Shown here piece after piece: positions 47,862 through 56,728 of a stretch of DNA of 64,000 nucleotides. How positions within the stretch are numbered: position 1 is the first letter of the stretch; each line of letters opens with the position of its first letter. Origin of the DNA: Rhizobacter sp. OV335 (GTDB lineage: Bacteria; Pseudomonadota; Gammaproteobacteria; Burkholderiales; Burkholderiaceae_C); NCBI RefSeq assembly GCF_900142965.1, contig NZ_FRCQ01000009.1, positions 124,001-188,000 of the forward strand, read 5' to 3'. The notes beneath the pieces were generated by a model. It was not told the origin of the DNA. It saw only the letters and a list, made by a program, of their open reading frames with translations, and did no database searches. The position numbers and the translations under genes are program-made.

Positions 47862-48682
47862 CGAAGTTTGCGTGTCGCTACGCCGTTGTTCAATTCATGC
47901 CCTACAGCCAGACGGGTGAGTTTGCCAACATCGGCGTCGTGCTGGCCTGCCCGGTGACCGGGTATTTCGGGTTCTCGTTGCAGACTCGCAAGTACGCTCG
48001 CGTCACGGCCTTCTTCGATGACCTGCCACGAAACGTCTACCTGACGGCAGTTCAGGCCATCCAAGGGGAACTGAACCGGATTCGCACGCTGATCGAAGGC
48101 GCCTCAGGCCGGCAGCGGGCCGAGCACGTCCGAGAGGTCTTCGATGCATTGGTTCATCCGCGAGAGGCCATCATTCGGTTTGGCACGGCACGAGCCGTGC
48201 TTGCAAGCTCGCCTGAAGCGGAGCTGAAACGCTTGTTCGACGACTATGTCGATCACGCATTCGTCACGCCGGAGTACGCGGAACGGACGCTCACCAGGCA
48301 ACTGACCGACTTGCTGGGCAGCCTGAATTTGCCGGAGCCGTTCCGTGAAGAGCGAATTGGCAACGATGAGGTTCATGCGCGATTCCCCTTCGTCCAGCGT
48401 CGGGGACAGGTGCTGCACAAGGTGATCAAGCCGTTCAATCTGGCGCAGGGTGAACCGAACAGCATCTACGATCACGGTGATTCGTGGGTGACCAAGGTCA
48501 AGCGCCTTCGAGAGAGGGATCTGTTGCCCCAGGACGTTCTGTTCGCGGTGGCGGGGCCTCCTGAAACCGACGTGAAGCGGTACCTGGCGTTCCAGGAAAT
48601 CTGTTCGGAACTCACTCAGTTGGGCGTCGAACCGGTTGATGAAAGATCACGAGAGCAGATCGTTCAGTTCGCCTTGAACTGA
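47858..48682 (+). CDS. DUF3037 domain protein
   Basis: 274-aa protein whose N-terminal 120 residues match the DUF3037 pattern (CRYAVVQFMPYSQTGEFANIGVVLACP). A second region of unknown fold follows (about 130-274, HKVIKPFNLAQGEPNSIYDHGD). It is translationally coupled to the HipA-like kinase (ATGA overlap). The two families are often neighbours in bacteria, suggesting a functional pair such as toxin/modulator or defence. No catalytic motif is recognised. It converges with the isomerase gene with 3 bp between the stops. Confidence 0.78.
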   Translation: MTKFACRYAVVQFMPYSQTGEFANIGVVLACPVTGYFGFSLQTRKYARVTAFFDDLPRNVYLTAVQAIQGELNRIRTLIEGASGRQRAEHVREVFDALVHPREAIIRFGTARAVLASSPEAELKRLFDDYVDHAFVTPEYAERTLTRQLTDLLGSLNLPEPFREERIGNDEVHARFPFVQRRGQVLHKVIKPFNLAQGEPNSIYDHGDSWVTKVKRLRERDLLPQDVLFAVAGPPETDVKRYLAFQEICSELTQLGVEPVDERSREQIVQFALN

Positions 48683-48685
48683 GCA

Positions 48686-49552
48686 TCAAATGGCGCTGCG
48701 GTGCCGCACGATGCAGGTGTCCAGCACCTCCCCGCCCGGCCGCTTCCACCAATCCTCGCTGGAGAAGATCTCCACCTCGCTGTAGCCCGCGTAGCCGGCG
48801 TCTTCGACCCAGCCGCGGATGCGCGGGATGTCGATCACGCCGTCGCCCATCATCGCGCGGTCGTTCAGCAGGTCGCGCGTCGGCACGCGCCAGTCGCACA
48901 CATGAAAGGCCAGCAGCCGCTCGCGGCCGGCACGTTCGATCTGCGACTGCAGCTTCGGATCCCACCACACGTGGTACACGTCGAGCGCCACGCCGAGCGC
49001 GCCGCTGCGGCCGGGGTCGAGCGCATCGCACAGGTCCAGCGCCTGCTCCATCGTGTTGACGCAGGCGCGGTCGGCCGCGTACATCGGGTGCAGCGGCTCG
49101 ATCGCGAGCGGCATGCCGGCGCGGCGCGAATGCTCCAGCGTCGCCGCGATGCCGTCGTGCACCTCGGCCCGCGCTGCGCCGAGGTCCTTGTGCGCGGCCT
49201 GGCCCGACAGCGCGCCCGGCAGCCCGCCCACCACCAGCACCAGGCAGCGCGCGTTCAGCGCCACGGCCTCGTCGACGGCGCGCCGGTTGTCGTCGAGCGC
49301 GCGCTGCCGACCCACGGCATCGGCCGCCGGGAACATGCCGCCGCGGCAATAGCCCGACAGCTCGATGCCGGTGTCGCGCACCAGCCCGGCGATCTTGTCG
49401 AGCCCGGCCGCGGCCACCTGGTCGCGCCACGGCGAGATCGCGCGAATGCCCCGGGTCGCGCACTCCAGCACGATGCGGTCGAGCGGCCATTGCGCCCGCA
49501 CCGTCGCGGTGTTGATCGACAGCCAGCGGTGGTCGGCGCTGAAGTCCCTCAT
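48686..49552 (-). CDS. Sugar phosphate isomerase/epimerase family protein (TIM barrel)
   Basis: 288-aa AP-endonuclease-2/xylose-isomerase-like TIM barrel. It starts MRDFSADHRWLSINTATV at 49552. Likely metal ligands lie in AIEPLHPMYAAD (Glu), VALDVYHVWWDP (Asp/His), FHVCDW (His) and EVEIFSSEDWW (Glu). It is the last gene of the TetR-linked catabolic unit, 11 bp after the DUF993 gene. It probably isomerises or epimerises a sugar-derived intermediate. Confidence 0.88.
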   Translation of the reverse strand: MRDFSADHRWLSINTATVRAQWPLDRIVLECATRGIRAISPWRDQVAAAGLDKIAGLVRDTGIELSGYCRGGMFPAADAVGRQRALDDNRRAVDEAVALNARCLVLVVGGLPGALSGQAAHKDLGAARAEVHDGIAATLEHSRRAGMPLAIEPLHPMYAADRACVNTMEQALDLCDALDPGRSGALGVALDVYHVWWDPKLQSQIERAGRERLLAFHVCDWRVPTRDLLNDRAMMGDGVIDIPRIRGWVEDAGYAGYSEVEIFSSEDWWKRPGGEVLDTCIVRHRSAI

Positions 49553-49563
49553 GTCAAGTCTCG

Positions 49564-50751
49564 TCAGGCGTCCACGCCATGCAGGCCCAGCAGATGCCGC
49601 ATGCGCCGGGCCGCCAGCTCCGGCTGCTCGATCAGCCCGGCCTGGTCCGCCAGCCGCAGCAACTCGGCCAGGTGCGGCAGCGAACGCGTACTCTGCTGCC
49701 CGCCGACCATCGCGAAATGGTCCTGGTGCCCGTTGATCCACGCCATGAAGACCACGCCGGTCTTGTAGAAGCGCGTCGGCGCCTTGAAGATGTGGCGCGA
49801 CAGCGGCACCGTCGGCGCGAGGATCGCGTGGAAGCGGCTGCGGTCGTTCAGCGCCAGCGCCGCCAGCGCCGCGCTCGCGGCCGGCGCGATCGCGTCGAAG
49901 ATGCCGAGCAGCGCGTCGCTCTGCCGCTGCGACGGCGCGCTGCCGACCTCATCGCCGGCGATCAGCTCCGCGTAGTTGAAATCGTCGCCGGTGTACATGC
50001 GCACGCCGGGCGGCAGGCGGCGCCGCATCGCGATCTCGCGGTCCTTGTCGAGCAGCGAGATCTTGATGCCGTCGACCTGCGCCGGGTTCGCTTCGATCAC
50101 TGCCAGCGCGGTGTCCATCGCGCGGTCCACGTCGGCGCTGCCCCAGTAGCCGGCCAGCGCCGGGTCGAACATGTCGCCCAGCCAGTGCAGGATCACCGGC
50201 TCGCGGGCCTGGCGCAGCAGGCGGCCGTAGGCGTGCAGGTAGTCGTCCGGGCCGCGCGCCACGCGGGCCAGCGCGCGGCTGGCCATCAGGATCAGCCGGC
50301 CGCCCAGCTTCTCGATCGCGGCCATCTGCTCCTCGTAGGCACGGATCACGTCGTCGACGTTGCGCGCCGCGTCGGGCGCGAGCTGGTCGGTGCCGCAACC
50401 GCTCGCGATGCGCGCGCCGGGCACGTCGCGTGCCGCATCGAGCGAGCGCGCGACCAGCTCGAGCGAGGTCGGCCAGTCCAGCCCCATGCCGCGCTGCGCG
50501 GTGTCCATCGCCTCGGCCACGCCCAGGCCCATGCGCCACAGGCGCTGGCGACAGGCGATGGTGCGGTCCCAGTCGATCGCGCACTGCAGCCACGGGTCGA
50601 TCGGCGCGAGCGGATCGGCCACCACGTGCGCCGCCGAGTACGCGATGCGGTTGAAGGCCGGCTCGGCCGGTGCGCGCCAGGCCTCGCGCGCCGACAGCGT
50701 GTAGCGCGCGAGGCGGCCGTCGGGTTGCGGCAGGTTCAGTGTCAGGCTCAT
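49564..50751 (-). CDS. DUF993 / dihydrodipicolinate synthase-like family protein
   Basis: 395-aa protein of the DUF993 family, related to the DHDPS/aldolase class I barrels. It starts MSLTLNLPQPDG. The segments GLDWPTSLELVARSL, ILHWLGDMFDPAL, GIKISLLDKDRE and TGDDFNYAELIAGD are characteristic, with Lys in KISLLDKD placed where the Schiff-base Lys may lie. It sits between a Gfo/Idh/MocA oxidoreductase and a TIM-barrel isomerase. A retro-aldol or lyase step in sugar-acid catabolism is the best inference. Confidence 0.82.
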   Translation of the reverse strand: MSLTLNLPQPDGRLARYTLSAREAWRAPAEPAFNRIAYSAAHVVADPLAPIDPWLQCAIDWDRTIACRQRLWRMGLGVAEAMDTAQRGMGLDWPTSLELVARSLDAARDVPGARIASGCGTDQLAPDAARNVDDVIRAYEEQMAAIEKLGGRLILMASRALARVARGPDDYLHAYGRLLRQAREPVILHWLGDMFDPALAGYWGSADVDRAMDTALAVIEANPAQVDGIKISLLDKDREIAMRRRLPPGVRMYTGDDFNYAELIAGDEVGSAPSQRQSDALLGIFDAIAPAASAALAALALNDRSRFHAILAPTVPLSRHIFKAPTRFYKTGVVFMAWINGHQDHFAMVGGQQSTRSLPHLAELLRLADQAGLIEQPELAARRMRHLLGLHGVDA

Positions 50752-50774
50752 CGCAGTCCCCCGCGTCGTCATCG

Positions 50775-51926
50775 TCAGAGCGCCAGCGCCGGCACGTCGA
50801 CCCAGCGCCGTTCCTTCCAGCTTTTCAGCGCCGCCTCCACCAGCTGCACGCCCTTGGCCCCTTCGGGCAGCGTGAAGCGGTACGGCGCGTCCTCGGCCAC
50901 GTGGCGCAGGAACTGCTCCCACTGCAGCTTGAAGCCGTTGTCGTAGGGCTGGGTGTCGGGCACCTCCTGCCACTGCTCGATGAACGGCATGGTCTGGCGC
51001 GTGTCGGGGTTCCACACCGGGCGCGGCGTGTTCACGCGCGCCTGGCTGCGGCAGTCGGTCAGACCGGCCACCGCCGAGCCGTGCGTGCCGTCGACGTGGA
51101 AGGTGACCAGGTCGTCGCGCCGCACGCGCGTCACCCACGAGCTGTTGACCTGTGCGATCACGCCGCCGGCCAGCTGGAAGGTCGCGTAGGCGGCATCGTC
51201 GGCGGTCGCGCGGTACGGCTTGCCGGCTTCGTCGAAGCGCTCCGGGATGTGCGTGGTGCCCAGGCACGACACGGCCTGCACCTCGCCGAACAGGTTGTCC
51301 AGCACGTAGCGCCAGTGGCAGACCATGTCGAGGATGATGCCGCCGCCGTCTTCCTGCCGGTAGTTCCACGACGGCCGCTGGATCGGCTGCAGGTCGCCCT
51401 CGAACACCCAGTAGCCGAACTCGATGCGCACCGACAGGATGCGGCCGAAGAAGCCGGCGCGCTTCAACATGTCGAGCTTGCGCAGCCCGGGCAGGAACAG
51501 CTTGTCCTGCACCGCGCCGTGCTTCACGCCGGCCTGCTGCGCGAGGCGGCACACCTCCAGCGCCTCCGAAAGGTTGGTCGCGATCGGCTTCTCGCAGTAG
51601 ACGTGCTTGCCGGCGCGGATCGCCTGCGCCAGCAGCGTCGGGCGCATCTGCGTCGTGCCGGCATCGAAGAACACCGTGTCGTTGCGGTCGGCCATCGCGC
51701 TGTCGAGGTTGGTGCCCCAGCGCGCGATGCCGTGCGCCTTCGCGAGCGTCTCGATCTTGCCGGCGTCGCGGCCGATCAGCACCGGGTCGGGCATCAGCCG
51801 GTCGCCGTTGGCGAGCACCACACCGCCCTGGTTGCGGATCGCGACGATCGAGCGGATCAGGTGCTGGTTCATGCCCATGCGGCCGGTGACGCCGTGCATG
51901 ATCAGACCGAGTCGTTGGGTGGCCAT
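50775..51926 (-). CDS. Gfo/Idh/MocA family oxidoreductase
   Basis: 383-aa NAD(P)-dependent sugar or polyol dehydrogenase. It starts MATQRLGLIMHGVTGRMG. The family EKP motif is present as HVYCEKPIATNLSEAL, and the C-terminal sheet domain includes YRQEDGGGIILDMVCHW with the usual DxxxH catalytic pair. The Rossmann Gly motif is atypical (HGVTGRMGMNQ), resembling some inositol-dehydrogenase relatives. It lies between the enolase-type and DUF993 genes with gaps of 13 and 23 bp. Confidence 0.88.
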   Translation of the reverse strand: MATQRLGLIMHGVTGRMGMNQHLIRSIVAIRNQGGVVLANGDRLMPDPVLIGRDAGKIETLAKAHGIARWGTNLDSAMADRNDTVFFDAGTTQMRPTLLAQAIRAGKHVYCEKPIATNLSEALEVCRLAQQAGVKHGAVQDKLFLPGLRKLDMLKRAGFFGRILSVRIEFGYWVFEGDLQPIQRPSWNYRQEDGGGIILDMVCHWRYVLDNLFGEVQAVSCLGTTHIPERFDEAGKPYRATADDAAYATFQLAGGVIAQVNSSWVTRVRRDDLVTFHVDGTHGSAVAGLTDCRSQARVNTPRPVWNPDTRQTMPFIEQWQEVPDTQPYDNGFKLQWEQFLRHVAEDAPYRFTLPEGAKGVQLVEAALKSWKERRWVDVPALAL

Positions 51927-51939
51927 GGGGGTCCTTGCG

Positions 51940-53364
51940 TCAGACGAAAGTGGTCGCCTGCGACAGCGGCTGCATCGCCAACCAGTCCGGCGTGGCCGCG
52001 TGGGCGTAGCCGGGGCCGGCCAGCGAATGGAGATCGAGGCGGCCGCCGGCGATGCGCAGGCGGCCGTCGGCGTCGTACAGGTCGGGATGGGCCTGCACGA
52101 AGGCCTGGCGTTCGGCCGCTGGCGCGGCGCCGAAGCCGTCGGCGTAGTGGTGGCCGTTGCGCTCTGCATGCGCCAGGCCGAGCAGCGCGGCCAGCGCCAG
52201 GTCCTGCTGCACTGAGAGGCCGGCCTGGCAGGTCAGGTCCTCGGCCGACATGAACCACGCGGGCGGCTGGCCGTCGCGCTGCGCGGCCTGGTTCCAGCGT
52301 TCGCAGCGCGCGCGGTTGACCAGCGATTTGTAGAAGCCCTTGCAGCCCTTGCTCGACACGCCGTGCCAGCCGGCGTCGCGGCCGCGCACGAAGGCGTCCA
52401 GCGTGCCGTCGGCCTCGTCCATCAGCAAGGGGCAGGGGAGCGCCGGCAGTGCGCCGTCGAACGAGCGGTCGCGCGGCAGCGGCTGTTCGAGGTACAGCAG
52501 CGCATCGGGCCGCGCGGCGTACGCGGGCAGGGCGGCCAGCCGCGCGAACAGGTCGAGCAGCGCGGCGGTGTCGCCGTACTGCTCGTTGCCGTCCAGCGTG
52601 TAGCGGTGGCCGGGCGCATCGCGGCCGAGCACCGCCAGCACCTCGCCGAGGCGTTGCGCATCGGCTTGCGGATCGCCGCCGAGCTTGATCTTGAACACCC
52701 GGTGCCCGTAGCGCGCGATCACCGCCGGCAGGCTCACCGGCAGCGGGCCGGCGTCTTCGGGCAGCGCCTGCAGCGCATCGAGCATGCCGACGGTGTGACG
52801 GGCCTCGATGTGGGGCCGCGGCACCAGCGTTGGCAGCCAGCCGTTCCAGTCGAAGCCGCGCAGGTCGGGCAGCAACGCGCTCGGCTGCAGGCCGATCGCA
52901 TTGCGCGCGACCGCATCGAACACCGACAGGCCGAGCGCCTGGCACAGCGCGTCGATCACCGCGCGGTCGACCACGGCCTGGCCGAAGGCGCTCGACAGCT
53001 CGGTCGCCCCGGCGTGGCGGCCGGCGTCGGCCAGCGCGGCCGCATGGCGCTGGAACAGCTCGAACGCGCTGGCCGATGCGTCGCCGGCATAGGCCTGCAC
53101 CGTGCGTTCGACCGCGCCGGCCAGGTGCTCGACGTTCTGCGCATGCGAGAAGCCGGCGCGCTTGTCGAACCACTTCGGCACCATCAGTTCGGCCGCATGG
53201 CCCTGCCAGCTGCCGCGGCCGGCCACTTCGACGGTGACGCGCACGAAGAGCTGCGGGCAGCGGTACAGCGTGACCGCGCCGAAGCGGAACGGCAGGCGCA
53301 GCGCCACCGGCCGCACGCCGCAGTCGACCGCGCGCACGACCAGCAGGATGCCTTCAATGCGCAT
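51940..53364 (-). CDS. Enolase-superfamily (mandelate racemase/muconate lactonizing-like) enzyme
   Basis: 474-aa acid-sugar dehydratase or racemase candidate. Expected active-site residues are all present: Lys225 and Lys227 (FKIKLGG), metal ligands Asp258 (LDGNEQY), Glu293 (LEQPLPRD) and Asp316 (MDEADG), and Lys339 (SSKGCKG). The chain is longer than standard members (about 370-400 aa) in both terminal regions. It overlaps the ABC ATPase gene by 11 bp. Substrate is unknown; neighbours suggest a carboxylated sugar or cyclitol. Confidence 0.85.
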   Translation of the reverse strand: MRIEGILLVVRAVDCGVRPVALRLPFRFGAVTLYRCPQLFVRVTVEVAGRGSWQGHAAELMVPKWFDKRAGFSHAQNVEHLAGAVERTVQAYAGDASASAFELFQRHAAALADAGRHAGATELSSAFGQAVVDRAVIDALCQALGLSVFDAVARNAIGLQPSALLPDLRGFDWNGWLPTLVPRPHIEARHTVGMLDALQALPEDAGPLPVSLPAVIARYGHRVFKIKLGGDPQADAQRLGEVLAVLGRDAPGHRYTLDGNEQYGDTAALLDLFARLAALPAYAARPDALLYLEQPLPRDRSFDGALPALPCPLLMDEADGTLDAFVRGRDAGWHGVSSKGCKGFYKSLVNRARCERWNQAAQRDGQPPAWFMSAEDLTCQAGLSVQQDLALAALLGLAHAERNGHHYADGFGAAPAAERQAFVQAHPDLYDADGRLRIAGGRLDLHSLAGPGYAHAATPDWLAMQPLSQATTFV

Positions 53365-54169
53365 CGAGCGACCCCTGCGCGTAGAAGTGCGCGCGCAGCG
53401 TCTTCGCGTACGCGGCGAAGGCCTCGCTGCCCATCACGTCGAGCGAGCGCGGCCGCGGCAGCGCGATGTCGTACACCGCGGCGATGGCGCCCGGCCGCTC
53501 GGTCATCACGAACACCCTGTCGGACAGGAAGATCGCCTCCGGGATGCTGTGCGTGATCAGCAGCACCGTCTTGCCGGAGGCGCCCCAGATGCGCTGCAGC
53601 TCGAGGTTCATGCGCTCGCGCGTCATCGCGTCGAGCGCGCCGAAGGGCTCGTCCATCAGCAGCACCGGCGGGTCGTGCAGCAGCGCGCGCAGGATCGCCA
53701 CGCGCTGCTGCATGCCGCCCGACAGCTGCCACGGGTACTTGTTCTCGAAGCCGCGCAGCCCGGCCATCTCGATCAGCTGCTGCGCGCGCTCGCGGGCCGC
53801 CGCCATCGGCAGGCCGCGGATCTCGGCCTGCAGCAGGATGTTGTCGATGACGCGCCGCCACGGCAGCAGCAGCGCGTTCTGGAACACGATGCCGACGTCG
53901 GTCTGCGGGCCGTGCACCGCGCGGCCGGACAGCGTCAACTCGCCGCCGCTGGCCGGCAGCAGCCCTGCCACCAGCTTCATCAACGTGCTCTTGCCGCAGC
54001 CCGACGGCCCGACCACCGAGACGAACTCGCCGGCGCGGATCGACAGGTCGAGCGGGCGCAGCGTCTCGACGTCGCCGTCCTGCGTGCGGTAGGTCTTGTG
54101 CAGCCCGCGCGCCTCGATCAGCACAGGCGCCGGCGCGGCCGACTCGACGGGTTTCAGCACGGCGCTCAT
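53354..54169 (-). CDS. ABC transporter ATP-binding protein (SsuB/TauB-like)
   Basis: 271-aa importer ATPase. Walker A is GPSGCGKST, the signature is LSGGMQQR, and Walker B is LLMDEPFGALD. The start is MSAVLKPVES at 54169, although a GTG at 54178 is also in frame. The sequence type matches nitrate/sulfonate/taurine importers. It follows the binding-protein gene after 10 bp and overlaps the enolase-type gene. Confidence 0.93.
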   Translation of the reverse strand: MSAVLKPVESAAPAPVLIEARGLHKTYRTQDGDVETLRPLDLSIRAGEFVSVVGPSGCGKSTLMKLVAGLLPASGGELTLSGRAVHGPQTDVGIVFQNALLLPWRRVIDNILLQAEIRGLPMAAARERAQQLIEMAGLRGFENKYPWQLSGGMQQRVAILRALLHDPPVLLMDEPFGALDAMTRERMNLELQRIWGASGKTVLLITHSIPEAIFLSDRVFVMTERPGAIAAVYDIALPRPRSLDVMGSEAFAAYAKTLRAHFYAQGSLDAH

Positions 54170-54179
54170 CGGCCGCACA

Positions 54180-55175
54180 TCACGGCAGGTAATCCAGCGA
54201 GACGAAGTCTTCCGGCTTGCCGCGGGTGGCCGGGTCCATGCCGCCGTACTGCACCAGCAGGTCCAGCGATTCGCCGACGTTCTTCATCGACACCCGCAGC
54301 GGCCGCAGCGCCCGCGTCTCGTCGGTGTGGTACAGCGCCGTCGTCAGCTTCAGGCCCGCGAGCATGGTGTCGCGCTGGCCCGACTTCGGGTTCGCCTTCA
54401 GCGTCGCGTCGACCGCGGCCTCGGGGTTCTTCTCGGCCTCTTCGAGCGCGCGCGTGGTGGCGCGCAGGAAGCGTTTCACCAGGTCGGACTTGGCGGACAG
54501 CGTGTCCTTGTGGGCGACGATGCCGGAGCTGATCAGGTTGACGCCGTAGTCGGCGAAGCGCACCACCTGCACCGGCTTCTTCGTCGCATCCTGCAGCTTG
54601 ATGTTCTGGTCCATCACGTAGCCGAGCAGCAGGTCGGCCTGGCCGTTGATCACTGCGTTCAGCTTGGTCTGCGCATCGCCCGAGACGGTCTTGAACTGGC
54701 TTTCCTGCAGCCCGGTCTTCTTCAGGAACAGCGGCCAGATCTGGCTCATCGAATCGCCGGGCGTCATCGCGACGGTCTTGCCGGCGATGTCCTTCGCGGT
54801 CTTCACGCCCTTCTCGGAGAAGCCCATCACCGACATCGGGCTCACCTGCAGCGCGACGCCCACCGCCTTCACCGGCGCGCCCTTGGCCGCTGCCTTCACC
54901 ATCGTCGGCACGTCGACGTAGCCGAAAGTGGCCGAACCCGCCGCCACCGCCTGGATCGACACCGCCGAGCCGCGGCCCTCCTGGATCTCCAGGTCGATGT
55001 TCTCGGCCTCGTAGAAGCCGCGCTCCTTGCCGATGAAGAAGGGCGCGTGCTCGCTGTACACGTACCAGTTCAGCAGCAGCACGACCTTGTCGCGCGATTG
55101 CGCAAGGGCCGGCAGCGCCAGCGTGGAGCCCAGGGCGGCCAGCGCGGCTGCGCGAGCCAGGGTGCGTCGTCTCAT
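54180..55175 (-). CDS. ABC transporter substrate-binding protein (NMT1/SsuA-like)
   Basis: 331-aa periplasmic binding protein. A signal peptide MRRRTLARAAALAALGSTLA is cleaved after ALA. The mature chain starts KVVLLLNWYVYSEHAPFFIGKERGF, the NMT1/THI5-like pattern. The internal GSATFGYVDVPTMVKAAAKGAPVKAV is also typical. Relatives bind aliphatic sulfonates, thiamine precursors or aromatic acids. Pairing with sugar-type catabolic enzymes is unusual. Confidence 0.9.
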   Translation of the reverse strand: MRRRTLARAAALAALGSTLALPALAQSRDKVVLLLNWYVYSEHAPFFIGKERGFYEAENIDLEIQEGRGSAVSIQAVAAGSATFGYVDVPTMVKAAAKGAPVKAVGVALQVSPMSVMGFSEKGVKTAKDIAGKTVAMTPGDSMSQIWPLFLKKTGLQESQFKTVSGDAQTKLNAVINGQADLLLGYVMDQNIKLQDATKKPVQVVRFADYGVNLISSGIVAHKDTLSAKSDLVKRFLRATTRALEEAEKNPEAAVDATLKANPKSGQRDTMLAGLKLTTALYHTDETRALRPLRVSMKNVGESLDLLVQYGGMDPATRGKPEDFVSLDYLP

Positions 55176-55207
55176 GCTCGTCTCCTTCGTTGTTCGGTTT
55201 CGTGTGC

Positions 55208-55990
55208 TCAATGCATCGGCTGCTGCCCGCCACGCTGCGACGCATGCCACGGCATCAGCCAGCGTTCGACCCCTTCGATCGCGAGGAACAGCAGCACGCC
55301 GACCAGCGACAGCAGCACCAGCGCGGCGAACATCAGCGGCAGGTCGAAGCTGCCGGTGGCCTTTTGCAGCACGTAGCCGATGCCGGAGTTCGAGCCGACG
55401 AACTCGCCGACCACCGCGCCCACCACCGCCAGCGTGACCGAGACCTTCAGGCCGCTGAAGATCGACGGCAGCGCGGTCGGCAGCCGGAACTTGATGAACA
55501 CCTTCCACGGGCTCGCGCCCATCGAGCGGGCCAGGTCGATCACGTCGGCCTCGACCGACTTGAAGCCCTGCACCGTGGCCACCACCACCGGAAAGAAGCC
55601 GAGCAGGAAGGCCGCGATCACCTTGGGCACGATGCCGAAGCCGAACCACACGACGAAGAGCGGCGCGATCGCGACCTTCGGGATCGACTGCGAGAACACC
55701 AGCAGCGGGTACACGAAGCTCTCGACCAGGCGCGACGACGCGATCCACATCGCGATCGGCACGCCGAACAGCGCCGACAGCGCGAAGCCGGCCAGCGTGG
55801 CGTACAGCGTCGGCAGCGTCTCGCGCAGCAGCATCGGCCCCTCGGCCACCAACTGGTGGGCCACCGACCACGGCGTCGGGATCAGGTAGGGCGGTATGCG
55901 GAACACCCGCACCGCCAGGTCCCACAGCACCAGCAGCAGCACCAGCAGCCAGGCCGGGCGCAGCGCGGGAGACAGGAGCCAGCGTTTCAT
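55208..55990 (-). CDS. ABC transporter permease (SsuC/TauC-like)
   Basis: 260-aa inner-membrane permease with about six helices. The family EAA-like loop reads EADVIDLARSMGASPWKVFIKFRLPTA in part. The start MKRWLLSPALRP at 55990 lies 14 bp from an inverted repeat proposed as a TetR operator. It is the first structural gene after tetR and precedes the binding-protein gene by 32 bp. Confidence 0.92.
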   Translation of the reverse strand: MKRWLLSPALRPAWLLVLLLVLWDLAVRVFRIPPYLIPTPWSVAHQLVAEGPMLLRETLPTLYATLAGFALSALFGVPIAMWIASSRLVESFVYPLLVFSQSIPKVAIAPLFVVWFGFGIVPKVIAAFLLGFFPVVVATVQGFKSVEADVIDLARSMGASPWKVFIKFRLPTALPSIFSGLKVSVTLAVVGAVVGEFVGSNSGIGYVLQKATGSFDLPLMFAALVLLSLVGVLLFLAIEGVERWLMPWHASQRGGQQPMH

Positions 55991-56003
55991 CGTGCGGTCC
56001 TTC

Positions 56004-56019
56004 TTCACCGTTTGGTGAA
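56004..56019. promoter_or_regulatory. Putative TetR operator before the ABC permease gene
   Basis: Perfect inverted repeat TTCACC-GTTT-GGTGAA in the 45-bp space between the tetR stop and the permease start. It nearly matches the repeat at the tetR start (TTCAAC-GCAT-GGTGAA), so both are probably bound by the same regulator. Its position would let TetR block expression of the transport and catabolic genes separately from its own. Confidence 0.65.
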
Positions 56020-56035
56020 TTACGTCGGTGCGGTG

Positions 56036-56728
56036 TCAGTCCCGCAGCACATAGCCCATCACCACCTCGGTGATGTGCGAGAGGCGCTCCGACAAGGCCT
56101 TGGGCGCCATCAGGTCGCGCCCGAAGATGGTCGACAGCGTGTGGTTGTTCGACAGGTAGAAGTACGCGAGGCCCGCGATCGAGATGTAGAGCTGCACCGC
56201 GTCGACGCCGCCGCGGAACACGCCGTCGCGGCGGCCGCGCTCGAGCACCTCGCCGAGCGTCTGCACCAGCGGCGAGTTCATCTCGAGGATGCGGCCGGAC
56301 GCCTTCAGGTGGCGGGCGCGGTGCAGGTTCTCGCTGTTGAGCAGCGTCAGGAATTCCGGGTGCGCGAGGTAGTGCTCCCAGGTGAACGACACCAGCCGGC
56401 GCACCGCGTCGGGCGGGCTCAGGCGTTCGAGGTGCAGCTCGCGCTCGGCGTTGCGGATGTCGGCATAGGTCTGCTCGAGCACCGCGAGGAACAGCTCGTC
56501 CTTGCCGCCGAAGTAGTAGTAGATCAGCCGCTTGTTGACGCCGGCGCGCTCGGCGATGCCGTCGATGCGGGCGCCGCCCAGGCCGCGCTCGGCGAACTCG
56601 TGCATCGCGGCGCGCAGGATCTCCTGCTGCGTGCGCTCGGCGTCACGGGTGCGCAGCTCGACGACGTCGGGGGCGGCGTGGGCTGCGGCGGAGGCGGCGG
56701 TGGACGCGGGCGGCGACATGGCGCCCAT
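56036..56728 (-). CDS. TetR family transcriptional regulator
   Basis: 230-aa repressor. The N-terminal helix-turn-helix spans about residues 28-75 (ILRAAMHEFAERG, GIAERAGVNKRLIYYYFGGKDEL), and the C-terminal domain resembles TetR_C members such as RutR-like proteins. The start is either 56728 (MGAMSPP) or 56719. The operator-like repeat at 56726-56751 overlaps or immediately precedes it, indicating autorepression. It heads the transporter/catabolic unit. Confidence 0.9.
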   Translation of the reverse strand: MGAMSPPASTAASAAAHAAPDVVELRTRDAERTQQEILRAAMHEFAERGLGGARIDGIAERAGVNKRLIYYYFGGKDELFLAVLEQTYADIRNAERELHLERLSPPDAVRRLVSFTWEHYLAHPEFLTLLNSENLHRARHLKASGRILEMNSPLVQTLGEVLERGRRDGVFRGGVDAVQLYISIAGLAYFYLSNNHTLSTIFGRDLMAPKALSERLSHITEVVMGYVLRD

